Origin: CAZPMO01 sp964587515
Lineage (GTDB): Bacteria; Pseudomonadota; Alphaproteobacteria; MPNO01
Direction of reading: 5' to 3'
Assembly: GCA_964587515.1 (NCBI GenBank)
Contig: CAZPMO010000137.1
Location: forward strand, 1-13,153
DNA: 13,153 nucleotides
Below the pieces are notes generated by a model. The model ran no database searches. It saw only the letters and a list, made by a program, of their open reading frames with translations, and was not told the origin of the DNA. Within the stretch, counting starts at the first letter, position 1. The number at the start of each line of letters is the position of its first letter. The position numbers were made by a program, and so were the translations under genes. This document shows positions 7,466-13,153 of this stretch, in pieces.

Positions 7466-8010
7466 TGTGCGCCGTGACCGCCGGAGCCATGGGCCGGGGC
7501 GCCGTAGCCGCGCAGCTGGTTATAGCGGGCGATCTGCGCTTCGCTCAGGATTTCCGGGGTTTTCAGATGAGTCGAGAGATGCGCGTAGCGCAAATCGCGG
7601 CGCGCCTCGGAGATTACTCCCAACAAACGCCGCAGGATCGATTCGGTTACGGTACGATCCCGGAAATGCGCTTCCAGCCTCGCTTCCAGCGCGATCAGCT
7701 TCTCGCCCTTCGCGATCGCCTTGGCCTTCATCCCGTCATAGAGCGCCTGGATTTGCGCGGTTTGCGCCGCGTCGAGCGGTATGCGGTCCTTCAGCTCCAG
7801 CAGATGGGCCGGGCCGGGCACACCGTTGAGCTCGGCCGCCTTGGCCATGCCCCAGCCGCCGCCGCGCCGTAGCTCCTTGAGATCGGCCGGCGACAGGCTC
7901 TTGATCGCCCGCGTCTCCTGACCGGCATATTTGGAAGCGTGCCCGTGACCCAGCGCCGGTCCCGTGGTGAAAAGCGACGTCAGCAGAAATCCCCAAAGCA
8001 GCGCGCGCAA
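7462..8010 (-). CDS. Secreted Spy/CpxP-like (LTXXQ-type) protein
   Basis: The product has 182 residues. It has a cleavable signal peptide (MRALLWGFLLTSLFTTGPALG, residues 1-21 approximately), so it acts in the periplasm. The mature part is helical and charged, with two LTxxQ-like segments: 'IPLDAAQTAQIQALYDGM' (77-94) and 'ILSEAQIARYNQLRGY' (154-169). The layout matches Spy/CpxP family chaperones and CnrR-type metal sensors. Both ends of the mature chain are His-rich ('GHGHAS' and 'HGSGGHGAH'), hinting at metal binding. The start is TTG. It is chosen because the same frame has a TAG 6 bases upstream, no ATG gives a signal peptide, and a TGGAG overlapping the preceding amidohydrolase stop gives a Shine-Dalgarno at suitable spacing. 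It is likely translationally coupled to the amidohydrolase. Its stop overlaps that of the convergent cyclase gene. Confidence 0.85.
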   Translation of the reverse strand: MRALLWGFLLTSLFTTGPALGHGHASKYAGQETRAIKSLSPADLKELRRGGGWGMAKAAELNGVPGPAHLLELKDRIPLDAAQTAQIQALYDGMKAKAIAKGEKLIALEARLEAHFRDRTVTESILRRLLGVISEARRDLRYAHLSTHLKTPEILSEAQIARYNQLRGYGAPAHGSGGHGAH

Positions 8011-8016
8011 CCGCTT

Positions 8017-9012
8017 CTACTCCAGATCGAGGTTCATCAGCCGCGCGGCGTTGCCCCACATCAGCTTGTCGATCTGGTCGCGCTCAAGCTCCAGATGGTT
8101 GATCGACTGGAAGGTCTCGCGCACCGGCGCGAACGGGCAGTCGGTCGAGAACACCACGTGATCGAAACCGAAATAGTCGATGCCGCACTTGATGCCGGTA
8201 TTGGTGCCGAACATCGCGGTGTCGCCGTAGAACATCTTGAAATATTCCGCGTGCGGTTTTTTCAGCGACGACAGCACCTCGGAATAATCCTCATCCGTGG
8301 TGCGCGCGCCCAGCACGTCCATGCCGGGCCCGATGCGCCCGTCGAAGAACGGGATCATGCCGCCCATGTGATGGGTCACGATCTTGATGTCGGGGTGGCG
8401 GTCGAACAGGCCGGAGAACACCAGCCGCGCCATGGCCACCGAGGTCTCATACGGCCAGCCGAAGCACCACCACATCTCATAGCGCGAACGCTCCTCGGAC
8501 GCGTAGTCCGACATCGACGCCGAGCGCGCCGGGTGCATCCAGATCGGCAGGTCGTATTCCGCCATGGCGTCGAACAGCGGCTGAAATTCGGGCAAATCGA
8601 GCGGTTTGCCACCGATATTGGTGAAGATCTGCACGCCGCGCGCGCCCAGATCCTTCACCGCGCGGTGCAGCTCGACCATGGTCGCGTCCATGTCGTGCAT
8701 GGCCAGCGCGGCGATGAAACCGGGGAAACGGTCGGGATGTTTCTCGACCAGATCGGCCATCGCGTCGTTCCCGACGCGGGCCAGCTCGATGCCGACGGCG
8801 GGCTCGGTAATATCCTCCAGCGGCGGATTGGGCAGCGAGATCATCTGGCGGTAATCGCCGAACTGATCCATCAGGCGAAAGCGCTCGTCGAGGTCGTGGA
8901 TCATGGTGACCGACTGCATGCGCTTGCCGATATTCTCCAGCCGCGGCGCGGCCTTGGTCATATGGGCGAAAAAATCACCCGGAAAAATATGGGTATAGAT
9001 ATCGATGAACAT
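8017..9012 (-). CDS. Amidohydrolase family 2 (ACMSD-like) metal-dependent hydrolase/decarboxylase
   Basis: The product has 331 residues, typical of the family. The start 'MFIDIYTHIFPGDFF' is where relatives begin and has AAGGGGAAG upstream. The longer frame to 9153 runs through the palindromic repeat and is rejected. Expected metal and catalytic positions are visible: H8 in 'YTH', H160 in 'PIWMHPARS', H214/H215 in 'IVTHHMGGMIPFF' and D291 in 'FSTDCPFAP'. The classic HxH at the N-terminus is YxH here (Y6-T-H8). Family members are Zn-dependent decarboxylases or hydratases of carboxylated aromatics and muconate semialdehydes (ACMSD, gamma-resorcylate decarboxylase, LigW and LigJ). A role in aromatic or ring-fission catabolism fits the neighbouring CoA-pathway genes but is inference. 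It is the first gene of the two-gene minus-strand unit with the Spy-like protein. Confidence 0.92.
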   Translation of the reverse strand: MFIDIYTHIFPGDFFAHMTKAAPRLENIGKRMQSVTMIHDLDERFRLMDQFGDYRQMISLPNPPLEDITEPAVGIELARVGNDAMADLVEKHPDRFPGFIAALAMHDMDATMVELHRAVKDLGARGVQIFTNIGGKPLDLPEFQPLFDAMAEYDLPIWMHPARSASMSDYASEERSRYEMWWCFGWPYETSVAMARLVFSGLFDRHPDIKIVTHHMGGMIPFFDGRIGPGMDVLGARTTDEDYSEVLSSLKKPHAEYFKMFYGDTAMFGTNTGIKCGIDYFGFDHVVFSTDCPFAPVRETFQSINHLELERDQIDKLMWGNAARLMNLDLE

Positions 9013-9095
9013 CGCGTGCTTCCCCTTCTCCGACATTCCCCTTTCCCGACTCATAGCGCGAATCCCGCGCCGCCGGTAGGGCGGATCAGACGGCA

Positions 9096-9219
9096 TCCTT
9101 CGAGACGGCCCTTCGCGCCTCCTCAGGATGAGGAGAGTTCTAGCTTTCCTCATCCTGAGGAGGCGCGAAGGGCCGTCTCGAAGGACTAGGAAAGCTTTCG
9201 ACCGCGTAATGCGATTGCC
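9096..9219. repeat. Dispersed palindromic repeat, copy 2 (perfect 39-bp hairpin plus tail)
   Basis: Arms 9096-9134 and 9147-9185 are perfect inverted repeats over 39 of 39 bases, separated by a 12-base loop. The tail at 9186-9219 (CTAGGAAAGCTTTCGACCGC...) matches the reverse complement of 4285-4318 in 30 of 34 bases, so copies 1 and 2 are in inverted orientation with both tails pointing outward. It lies in the divergent region between the amidohydrolase and DUF423 genes, as copy 1 does between its neighbours. No T-run follows. Its perfect symmetry suggests recent insertion or active maintenance. Confidence 0.93.
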
Positions 9220-9237
9220 TTGAGGCCGAAGGCCTAC

Positions 9238-9266
9238 AGGACAATCCGTCGCGGCACGAATATAAA
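9238..9266 (+). promoter_or_regulatory. Possible sigma-70-type promoter for the DUF423 gene
   Basis: AGGACA (9238-9243) and TATAAA (9261-9266) are 17 bases apart, a good match to TTGACA-N17-TATAAT, and lie 33-61 bases before the start codon at 9299. The promoter begins 18 bases after the end of repeat copy 2. A small hairpin (AGGCC-GAA-GGCCT, 9223-9235) is just upstream. Confidence 0.4.
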
Positions 9267-9298
9267 CATCGGAGCCAAGACAAGGACGGGAGGCGGAT

Positions 9299-9679
9299 AT
9301 GAAACTGTGGCTGGCGCTGGCCGCATGCAGCGGGTTGATCGCGGTGGCGGCCGGCGCGTTCGGGGCGCATGGGCTGGAGGGCCGCGTCGGGGCGCGCGAG
9401 CTGGCCGCGTTCGAGACCGGCGCGCGCTATCAGATGTATCACGCGCTGGCGCTGATCGGCGTGGCCTGGCTGGCCAGCCGATACCCGACCGCCGCGGTGG
9501 GCGTTGCCGGTTGGGCGTTCGTGGTGGGCACAATTCTGTTTTCGGGATCGCTTTACGTGCTGGGCATGACCGGCTCGCGGGCCCTGGTGCTGTTGACGCC
9601 GCTGGGCGGGGTGGCCTTTTTGATGGGCTGGGCGGCGCTGCTGATCGCCGCGCTGCGGATGAAAAACCCCCCTTCCTGA
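9299..9679 (+). CDS. DUF423 family small membrane protein (YgdD-like)
   Basis: The product has 126 residues, standard for this family, with GGGAGG 6 bases before the ATG. Four hydrophobic segments are visible at about 4-22, 46-60, 66-89 and 96-118, so it is an inner-membrane protein. Family signatures are 'AAGAFGAHGL' (17-26), 'ARYQMYHALAL' (42-52), 'LFSGSLYVLGM' (80-90) and 'PLGGVAFLMGWAALL' (101-115). The molecular function of DUF423 proteins is not established. The gene has its own likely promoter and is separated by 100 bases from the crotonase gene, so joint transcription with the CoA-pathway genes is possible but not shown. Confidence 0.93.
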   Translation: MKLWLALAACSGLIAVAAGAFGAHGLEGRVGARELAAFETGARYQMYHALALIGVAWLASRYPTAAVGVAGWAFVVGTILFSGSLYVLGMTGSRALVLLTPLGGVAFLMGWAALLIAALRMKNPPS

Positions 9680-9779
9680 ACCCTGGCCTGACGCAATTCC
9701 ACGCGCGCGCGCGATGCGCTAAGCTTGGCCTGAAAAGCGGCGCACCAAAGCCGCCGCGACGCAGCAGGGGGATCAAATC

Positions 9780-10640
9780 ATGGCTCGCACTCCGAAACGG
9801 CGCGCGTCCGGACGTGGCGCCGGCGCGGCGGCGCGCGGCGGCGCGGCCCGGCCCAAATTCAAGGATTTGCTCTATGCCGTGCGCGCCAATGTCGCGACCA
9901 TCACCATCAACCGGCCCAAGACGCTGAACTCGCTGACCGGCGAGACCATGGTCGAGCTGGTCGAGGCGATCGAGACCGCCAGCAAGGACCGCCGCGTCGG
10001 CGTTATCGTGATCACGGGCGCCGGCGATCGCGCGTTTTCGTCGGGCGGCGACGTCAATTGGGAAAAGGAGGGCGGTCTGGCGCGCCGCCACGTGGATATC
10101 AGCCCGCGCATCGTGCACGAAGCGATCCGCCATTCGGGCAAGCCGGTGATCGCCGCGGTCAGGGGCTACGCCATCGGCATGGGCAATCACCTGGCCTATT
10201 ACTGCGACCTCACCATCGCCGCCGACAACGCGGTCTTCGGCCAGAACGGCCCGCGCGTCGCCAGCCCGGCCGAAGGCTATCCGGTCGCATTTCTGCAACG
10301 CGTGGTGGGCGCGAAGAAGGCGCGCGAGCTATGGTATCTGTGCCGGCGCTATTCCGCCCAGGAAGCGCTGGAGATGGGGCTGGTGAACGCGGTGGTGCCG
10401 CTGGCGAAACTCGACGCCGAGGTGCGCAAATGGTGCCGCGATATTCTCGCCGGCAGTCCGACCTGCCTCGCCATCCTCAAAACGTCCTTCGAGGCCGATA
10501 TCGACGCGCTGCGCGATACCTCGCCGCACCACATGCAGCGCATGATCGCGCCCGATTTCCACGACACCGCCGAAGCGCGCGAGGGACCGGACGCGTTCCT
10601 CGAAAAGCGCCCGCCCGATTTCAACAAGTACCGCCGCTAG
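9780..10640 (+). CDS. MenB/BadI-type crotonase (enoyl-CoA hydratase/isomerase family)
   Basis: The product has 286 residues; GGGGGATC precedes the ATG. Residues 1-25 are an Arg/Ala/Gly-rich extension, then the crotonase fold begins at 'FKDLLYAVRANVATITINRP' (27-46). Oxyanion-hole regions are 'AFSSGGDVN' (85-93) and 'GYAIGMGNHLAYYCDL' (129-144). The segments 'VVGAKKARELWYLCRRYSAQEALEMGLVN' (175-203) and the 'REG..AFLEKRPPDFNKYRR' tail (267-286) closely resemble MenB (dihydroxynaphthoyl-CoA synthase) and BadI (2-ketocyclohexanecarboxyl-CoA hydrolase). In those enzymes the active site has GS-x-D and a C-terminal Tyr. Here S162 is kept, but the Asp position is A164 (E165 is next to it) and the Tyr position is H261. 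A ring-forming or ring-opening reaction on a 2-ketoacyl-CoA is possible, with a non-standard substrate. The stop is 2 bases before the next gene, so coupling is likely. Confidence 0.92.
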   Translation: MARTPKRRASGRGAGAAARGGAARPKFKDLLYAVRANVATITINRPKTLNSLTGETMVELVEAIETASKDRRVGVIVITGAGDRAFSSGGDVNWEKEGGLARRHVDISPRIVHEAIRHSGKPVIAAVRGYAIGMGNHLAYYCDLTIAADNAVFGQNGPRVASPAEGYPVAFLQRVVGAKKARELWYLCRRYSAQEALEMGLVNAVVPLAKLDAEVRKWCRDILAGSPTCLAILKTSFEADIDALRDTSPHHMQRMIAPDFHDTAEAREGPDAFLEKRPPDFNKYRR

Positions 10641-10642
10641 CG

Positions 10643-12049
10643 ATGTCTTCCTCGCTGCACCCTTTGTTCCATCCGCGCCGCGTCGCGGTGATCGGCGCCT
10701 CGACGGACCCGCGAAAGTTCGGCGGCATGCCGGTGCATTATTCCAAGCAGATCGGCTACCAGGGACATCTGTGCCCGGTCAATCCGCGTGCCGACGAGGT
10801 CCAGGGGCTGAAATCCTATCCCGATATCGCGGCGATCGAGGGCGATATCGATTGCGCCGTGGTGGCGGTGCCCGCCTCCGCCGCCATCGAGGCGATCGGC
10901 CAGTGCGCCGAGAGGGGCGTGCGCGTGGCCGCCATGTTCTCGTCGGGCTTCGCCGAGTCCGGCGCGGCGGGCCGCAAGGCGCAGGAACGTCTCGCCGCGC
11001 GCGCGCGCGAGGCCGGCATGCGGCTGCTGGGTCCCAACTGCATGGGCGCGTTCTGCCTCAACAGCGGCTTCTACGCGACCTTCACGTCGGCCTTCGAACA
11101 TCACGGCGGCAAGGGCCTGCCCGCCACCGGACCCGTCTCGATCGCCTCGCAATCGGGCGCGGTGGGCACCCACATCATGGTGCTGCTGCGCGAGCGCGGC
11201 CTGGGCATTTCCAAATGGGTCACCACCGGCAATCAGTCCGATATCGATATCGCCGATTGCATCGAGTATTTCGCGAACGATCCGGAAACCGAAATCATCG
11301 TCACCTACATGGAGGGCTGCCCCGACGGGCGCAAGCTGATGGCGGCGCTGGAGGCGGCGCGGCGCGCCTCGAAACCGGTGATCGCGCTCAAGGTCGGCGC
11401 CACCGAGGCCGGCGCGGCGGCGGCGGCGTCCCATACGGCCTCGCTGGCCGGCGCGGACGCGGTGGTCGACGCGGCGCTACGCCAGAGCGGCGCCTATCGG
11501 GCCCATAACATGACCGAGCTGATCGACGTGGCGGCGGCCGTCGATCACGGCAAATATCCGGAACGCGCCGATGTCGGGCTGGTCACCATTTCGGGCGGCG
11601 TCGGCGCGCTGATGGCGGACGCGGCGTCGGCGGCCGGTCTCAAGGTCTCGGCGCTGGCCAAATCCGGGCAACGCAAATTGCAGGCCATGGAGCCCTTCGC
11701 CGCGACCCGCAATCCGCTCGACACCTCGGCCATCGGCATGCGCGACATGGCCGCGACCGCGCGGTTCGTCGAGGTGGCGCTGGAGGATGGCGGCTATCCG
11801 GCGGTGGTCGTATTCCTGACCCATCTCGGCATGGTCGAACGCCAGTACCGGCCGCTGCGGCACGAGATTTCCCGCGTGCGGGCCCGCTTTCCGGACCGGC
11901 TGATCGTGCTGGTGATCACCGCGTCGCGCGAAATCCGCCGTGAGCTTGAAGACGACGGATTCCTGGTCTGCGAGGATCCGACCCGCGCCGTGGAAAGCGT
12001 CGCCGCCCTATGGCGCATCGGCCAGGGCTTCGCGGGGCGGAATATTTAG
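10643..12049 (+). CDS. NDP-forming acyl-CoA synthetase alpha-type protein without ATP-grasp domain
   Basis: The product has 468 residues. The CoA-binding Rossmann domain is at about 8-130 ('RRVAVIGASTDPRKFGGMPV', 12-31; 'LLGPNCMGAFC', 128-138). It is followed by ligase domains with 'GPVSIASQSGAVG' (163-175) and the phosphohistidine loop 'SHTASLAG' (263-270), with H264 the likely phosphorylated residue. These are the alpha-subunit domains of ADP-forming acetyl-CoA synthetase and succinyl-CoA ligase-like enzymes. The fused family is about 700 residues and includes an ATP-grasp beta domain, which is absent here and not found next door. The enzyme may pair with a beta subunit encoded elsewhere, or act as a CoA-transferase or regulator. 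The start is ATG 10643; the longer frame overlapping the crotonase gene is rejected because the family begins at 'LFHPRRVAVIGAS'. No good Shine-Dalgarno is present, so translational coupling is likely. Confidence 0.93.
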   Translation: MSSSLHPLFHPRRVAVIGASTDPRKFGGMPVHYSKQIGYQGHLCPVNPRADEVQGLKSYPDIAAIEGDIDCAVVAVPASAAIEAIGQCAERGVRVAAMFSSGFAESGAAGRKAQERLAARAREAGMRLLGPNCMGAFCLNSGFYATFTSAFEHHGGKGLPATGPVSIASQSGAVGTHIMVLLRERGLGISKWVTTGNQSDIDIADCIEYFANDPETEIIVTYMEGCPDGRKLMAALEAARRASKPVIALKVGATEAGAAAAASHTASLAGADAVVDAALRQSGAYRAHNMTELIDVAAAVDHGKYPERADVGLVTISGGVGALMADAASAAGLKVSALAKSGQRKLQAMEPFAATRNPLDTSAIGMRDMAATARFVEVALEDGGYPAVVVFLTHLGMVERQYRPLRHEISRVRARFPDRLIVLVITASREIRRELEDDGFLVCEDPTRAVESVAALWRIGQGFAGRNI

Positions 12050-12059
12050 TCAGATGAAC

Positions 12060-12173
12060 CGCAGAGGCGCAGAGACTCAGTGGAATAATTTCACCACAAA
12101 GGCACAAAGGCACAAAGTGGAGAGCGGCGCGGCGCGCCCGAAAAACTTCTTTGTGTCTTGGTGTCTTTGTGGT
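12060..12173. repeat. Octamer-repeat hairpin in the gap before the HCHL-like gene
   Basis: At 12060-12083 three units of the form CGCAGAGG / CGCAGAGA / CTCAGTGG follow each other. At 12095-12118 three units of CACAAAGG follow (the last ends CACAAAGT). Both tracts have a period of 8 bases. The arm 12093-12117 pairs with 12149-12173 (22 of 25 bases, partly G:U if RNA) around a 31-base GC-rich loop. Such 'CGCAGAGG / CACAAAGG ... CTTTGTG' repeats occur, from memory, in many unrelated environmental genomes and often yield spurious peptides like 'TTKAQRHK'. It lies between the acyl-CoA synthetase and HCHL-like genes, so the hairpin could affect the mRNA of this operon. Confidence 0.9.
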
Positions 12174-12206
12174 TCACCTTAAAACCTAATTCAGGGAGAA
12201 AATTCA

Positions 12207-13043
12207 ATGTCTTACAACAAGGAACTGGAATGCGTTTCGGTGACCACCGATGACGAGGGGATCTCGTGGGTGATGTTCAACCGGCCCGAAAAACGCAACG
12301 CCATGAGCCCGCAGCTCCATTACGATATGGAAGAGGTCATGATGGCGCTGGAGACCGATCCGGAAACCAGGGTGATCGTGCTCACCGGCGCCGGCAACAG
12401 CTGGAGCGCGGGCATGGATCTGCGCGAATATTTCCGCGCCACCGACAACGACCCCACGGCGCAGTTCCGCTCGTTCAGCGCCAACCGGCATTGGAGCTGG
12501 GATATCCTGTCGGCCTCCCGCAAACCCTCGATCGCCATGGTCAACGGCTATTGCTTCGGCGGCGCGTTCATCGCGCTGTGCGCCTGCGACATCGTGATCA
12601 CGGCGGAAGACGCGACCTACGGCCTCAGCGAGATCAACTGGGGAATCCTGCCGGGCGGCATCGTCTCCAAGGTGATCGTCGATGTGATGGCGCACCGCGA
12701 CGCGCTGTTTTACGCCATGACCGGGCGCACCTTCGACGGCGTCAAGGCGGTCGAGATGAAGCTCGCCAATATCGCGGTGCCCGGCGACAAATTGCGCGAC
12801 GAGACCACCGCGCTGGCCCGCGAGCTGATGGAGAAGAACCCGACCGTGCTCGCCTATACCAAACAGGCGGTGCGCGCGGTCGAGGGGATGGACGTCACGC
12901 TGGCCTATGAATATCTGCGCGCCAAGAGCCAGGCGCTGCAATTCGCCGACACGCAGGGCACCCGCGAGACCGGCATGGAGGAGTTCCTCGACAAGAAGAC
13001 CTACCGCCCCGGTCTGCAGGCGGTCAAAAAAACCGACGGTTAG
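12207..13043 (+). CDS. p-Hydroxycinnamoyl-CoA hydratase/lyase-like crotonase
   Basis: The product has 278 residues, preceded by AGGGAGA at good spacing. It matches 4-hydroxycinnamoyl-CoA hydratase/lyase (HCHL; feruloyl-CoA to vanillin plus acetyl-CoA) along its length. Shared motifs are 'NRPEKRNAMSP' (25-35), 'LTGAGNSWSAGMDLREYF' (59-76), 'AMVNGYCFGGAF' (110-121), 'GLSEINWGILPG' (139-150) and 'TRETGMEEFLDKK' (252-264). Catalytic E142 (HCHL E143), oxyanion M70 and G119, W145 and the phenol-binding Y75 are retained. Two residues differ: HCHL S123 is I122, and HCHL Y239, which together with Y75 holds the 4-hydroxyl, is R238. The reaction is therefore probably hydration with or without retro-aldol cleavage of an acyl-CoA, with altered substrate specificity. 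It ends 9 bases before a convergent gene. Confidence 0.93.
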   Translation: MSYNKELECVSVTTDDEGISWVMFNRPEKRNAMSPQLHYDMEEVMMALETDPETRVIVLTGAGNSWSAGMDLREYFRATDNDPTAQFRSFSANRHWSWDILSASRKPSIAMVNGYCFGGAFIALCACDIVITAEDATYGLSEINWGILPGGIVSKVIVDVMAHRDALFYAMTGRTFDGVKAVEMKLANIAVPGDKLRDETTALARELMEKNPTVLAYTKQAVRAVEGMDVTLAYEYLRAKSQALQFADTQGTRETGMEEFLDKKTYRPGLQAVKKTDG

Positions 13044-13052
13044 GAAACAAAA

Positions 13053-13153
13053 TCAGGCGGAGCGTTCGCGGGTCTCGGGCGTTGCGGTGTCGGGCGCGCG
13101 CTCGCGCTCGACCTCGGCGGCTTCCATCAGCCACAGTCCGGCGTAATCGACGT
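13053..13153 (-). CDS. C-terminal end of an unidentified protein (gene enters from right edge)
   Basis: The minus strand has an open frame from the window edge to a TGA at 13053-13055 encoding 32 residues ('VDYAGLWLMEAAEVERERA' then a Pro/Thr/Arg-rich tail). It is supported by the lack of stops, high-GC third positions and a convergent position 9 bases beyond the HCHL-like gene. Too little is present to assign a family. The hydrophobic-then-acidic helix followed by a disordered charged tail looks like a soluble protein's C-terminus. Confidence 0.6.
   Translation of the reverse strand, partial: VDYAGLWLMEAAEVERERAPDTATPETRERSA

Noticed and set aside
8008..8019. Amidohydrolase and Spy-like genes as one protein by TAG readthrough, since they share a frame
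   Set aside because: The second ORF begins with a proper signal peptide and has its own ribosome site; a secreted domain fused to the C-terminus of a cytosolic enzyme makes no sense.
9013..9153. Upstream extension of the amidohydrolase by 47 residues
   Set aside because: The extension is translated from the palindromic repeat ('ILRRREGPSRRMPSD' style) and lacks family similarity. The family start and a good ribosome site are at 9012.
7939..9189. 416-codon plus-strand open frame opposite the amidohydrolase
   Set aside because: The peptide is His/Arg/Gln-rich and motif-free, and it runs into the palindromic repeat. The minus strand encodes the recognisable amidohydrolase.
9234..10298. 354-codon minus-strand open frame opposite DUF423 and the crotonase
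   Set aside because: It spans two real plus-strand genes and the gap between them, has no motif, and is Arg/Pro-rich as mirror frames in GC-rich DNA are.
10058..10642. Upstream extension of the acyl-CoA synthetase frame over the crotonase gene
   Set aside because: This is a shadow frame inside the crotonase; the family N-terminus begins just after ATG 10643.
12055..12182. Peptide 'MNRRGAETQW...TTKAQRHK' style ORF
   Set aside because: It is a translation of the octamer-repeat hairpin, a frequent source of false genes.

Overview
The window is GC-rich, with tightly packed genes, GTG/TTG alternative starts and TPR proteins of kinds common in Alphaproteobacteria. It also carries a 'TCCTTCGAGACGG...TCCTCAGGATGAGGA' palindromic repeat of a type widespread in that class. 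I read it as chromosomal DNA of an environmental alphaproteobacterium and cannot name the genus. No rRNA, tRNA, CRISPR, transposase or phage gene is visible.

Layout. (1) Positions 1-4193, all on the minus strand, hold a three-gene block. Transcription runs from a radical SAM enzyme (3243-4193) to a TPR-sulfotransferase (1078-3162) to an Asp-box (BNR) propeller protein that leaves the left edge of the window (1-1004). (2) Positions 4194-4515 are a divergent intergenic region with the first copy of a palindromic repeat. (3) Positions 4516-7465, plus strand, hold a 63-residue unknown protein, a luciferase-like flavin oxidoreductase (LLM class) and a class III nucleotide cyclase fused to a TolB/FlgO-like domain and TPRs. 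The gaps are 16 and 9 bases, so this is probably one operon. (4) Positions 7462-9012, minus strand, hold an ACMSD-type amidohydrolase followed by a secreted Spy/CpxP-like protein. They are translationally coupled, and their end shares a TTAA stop overlap with the cyclase gene. (5) Positions 9013-9298 are a second divergent intergenic region with the second repeat copy, inverted relative to the first. (6) Positions 9299-13043, plus strand, hold a DUF423 membrane protein, then three CoA-pathway genes: a MenB/BadI-type crotonase, an NDP-forming acyl-CoA synthetase alpha-type protein without the ATP-grasp part, and a hydroxycinnamoyl-CoA hydratase/lyase-type crotonase. A hairpin made of octamer repeats lies before the last gene. 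(7) The 3' end of a convergent minus-strand gene enters at the right edge.

How they may work together. The crotonase / CoA-ligase alpha / crotonase trio looks like part of a degradation pathway for a CoA-activated organic acid. The amidohydrolase and the LLM oxidoreductase nearby are also typical of ring or side-chain catabolism. Both crotonases keep the fold and oxyanion-hole signatures but have changed residues at substrate-defining positions: A164 and H261 in the MenB/BadI-like enzyme, I122 and R238 in the HCHL-like enzyme. The substrate is therefore probably not the textbook one. The left block (radical SAM with six extra cysteines, TPR-sulfotransferase, Asp-box protein) may be a separate, undescribed modification system. 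The nucleotide cyclase seems to lack the segment just before its transition-state Asn/Arg pair and may be catalytically impaired.
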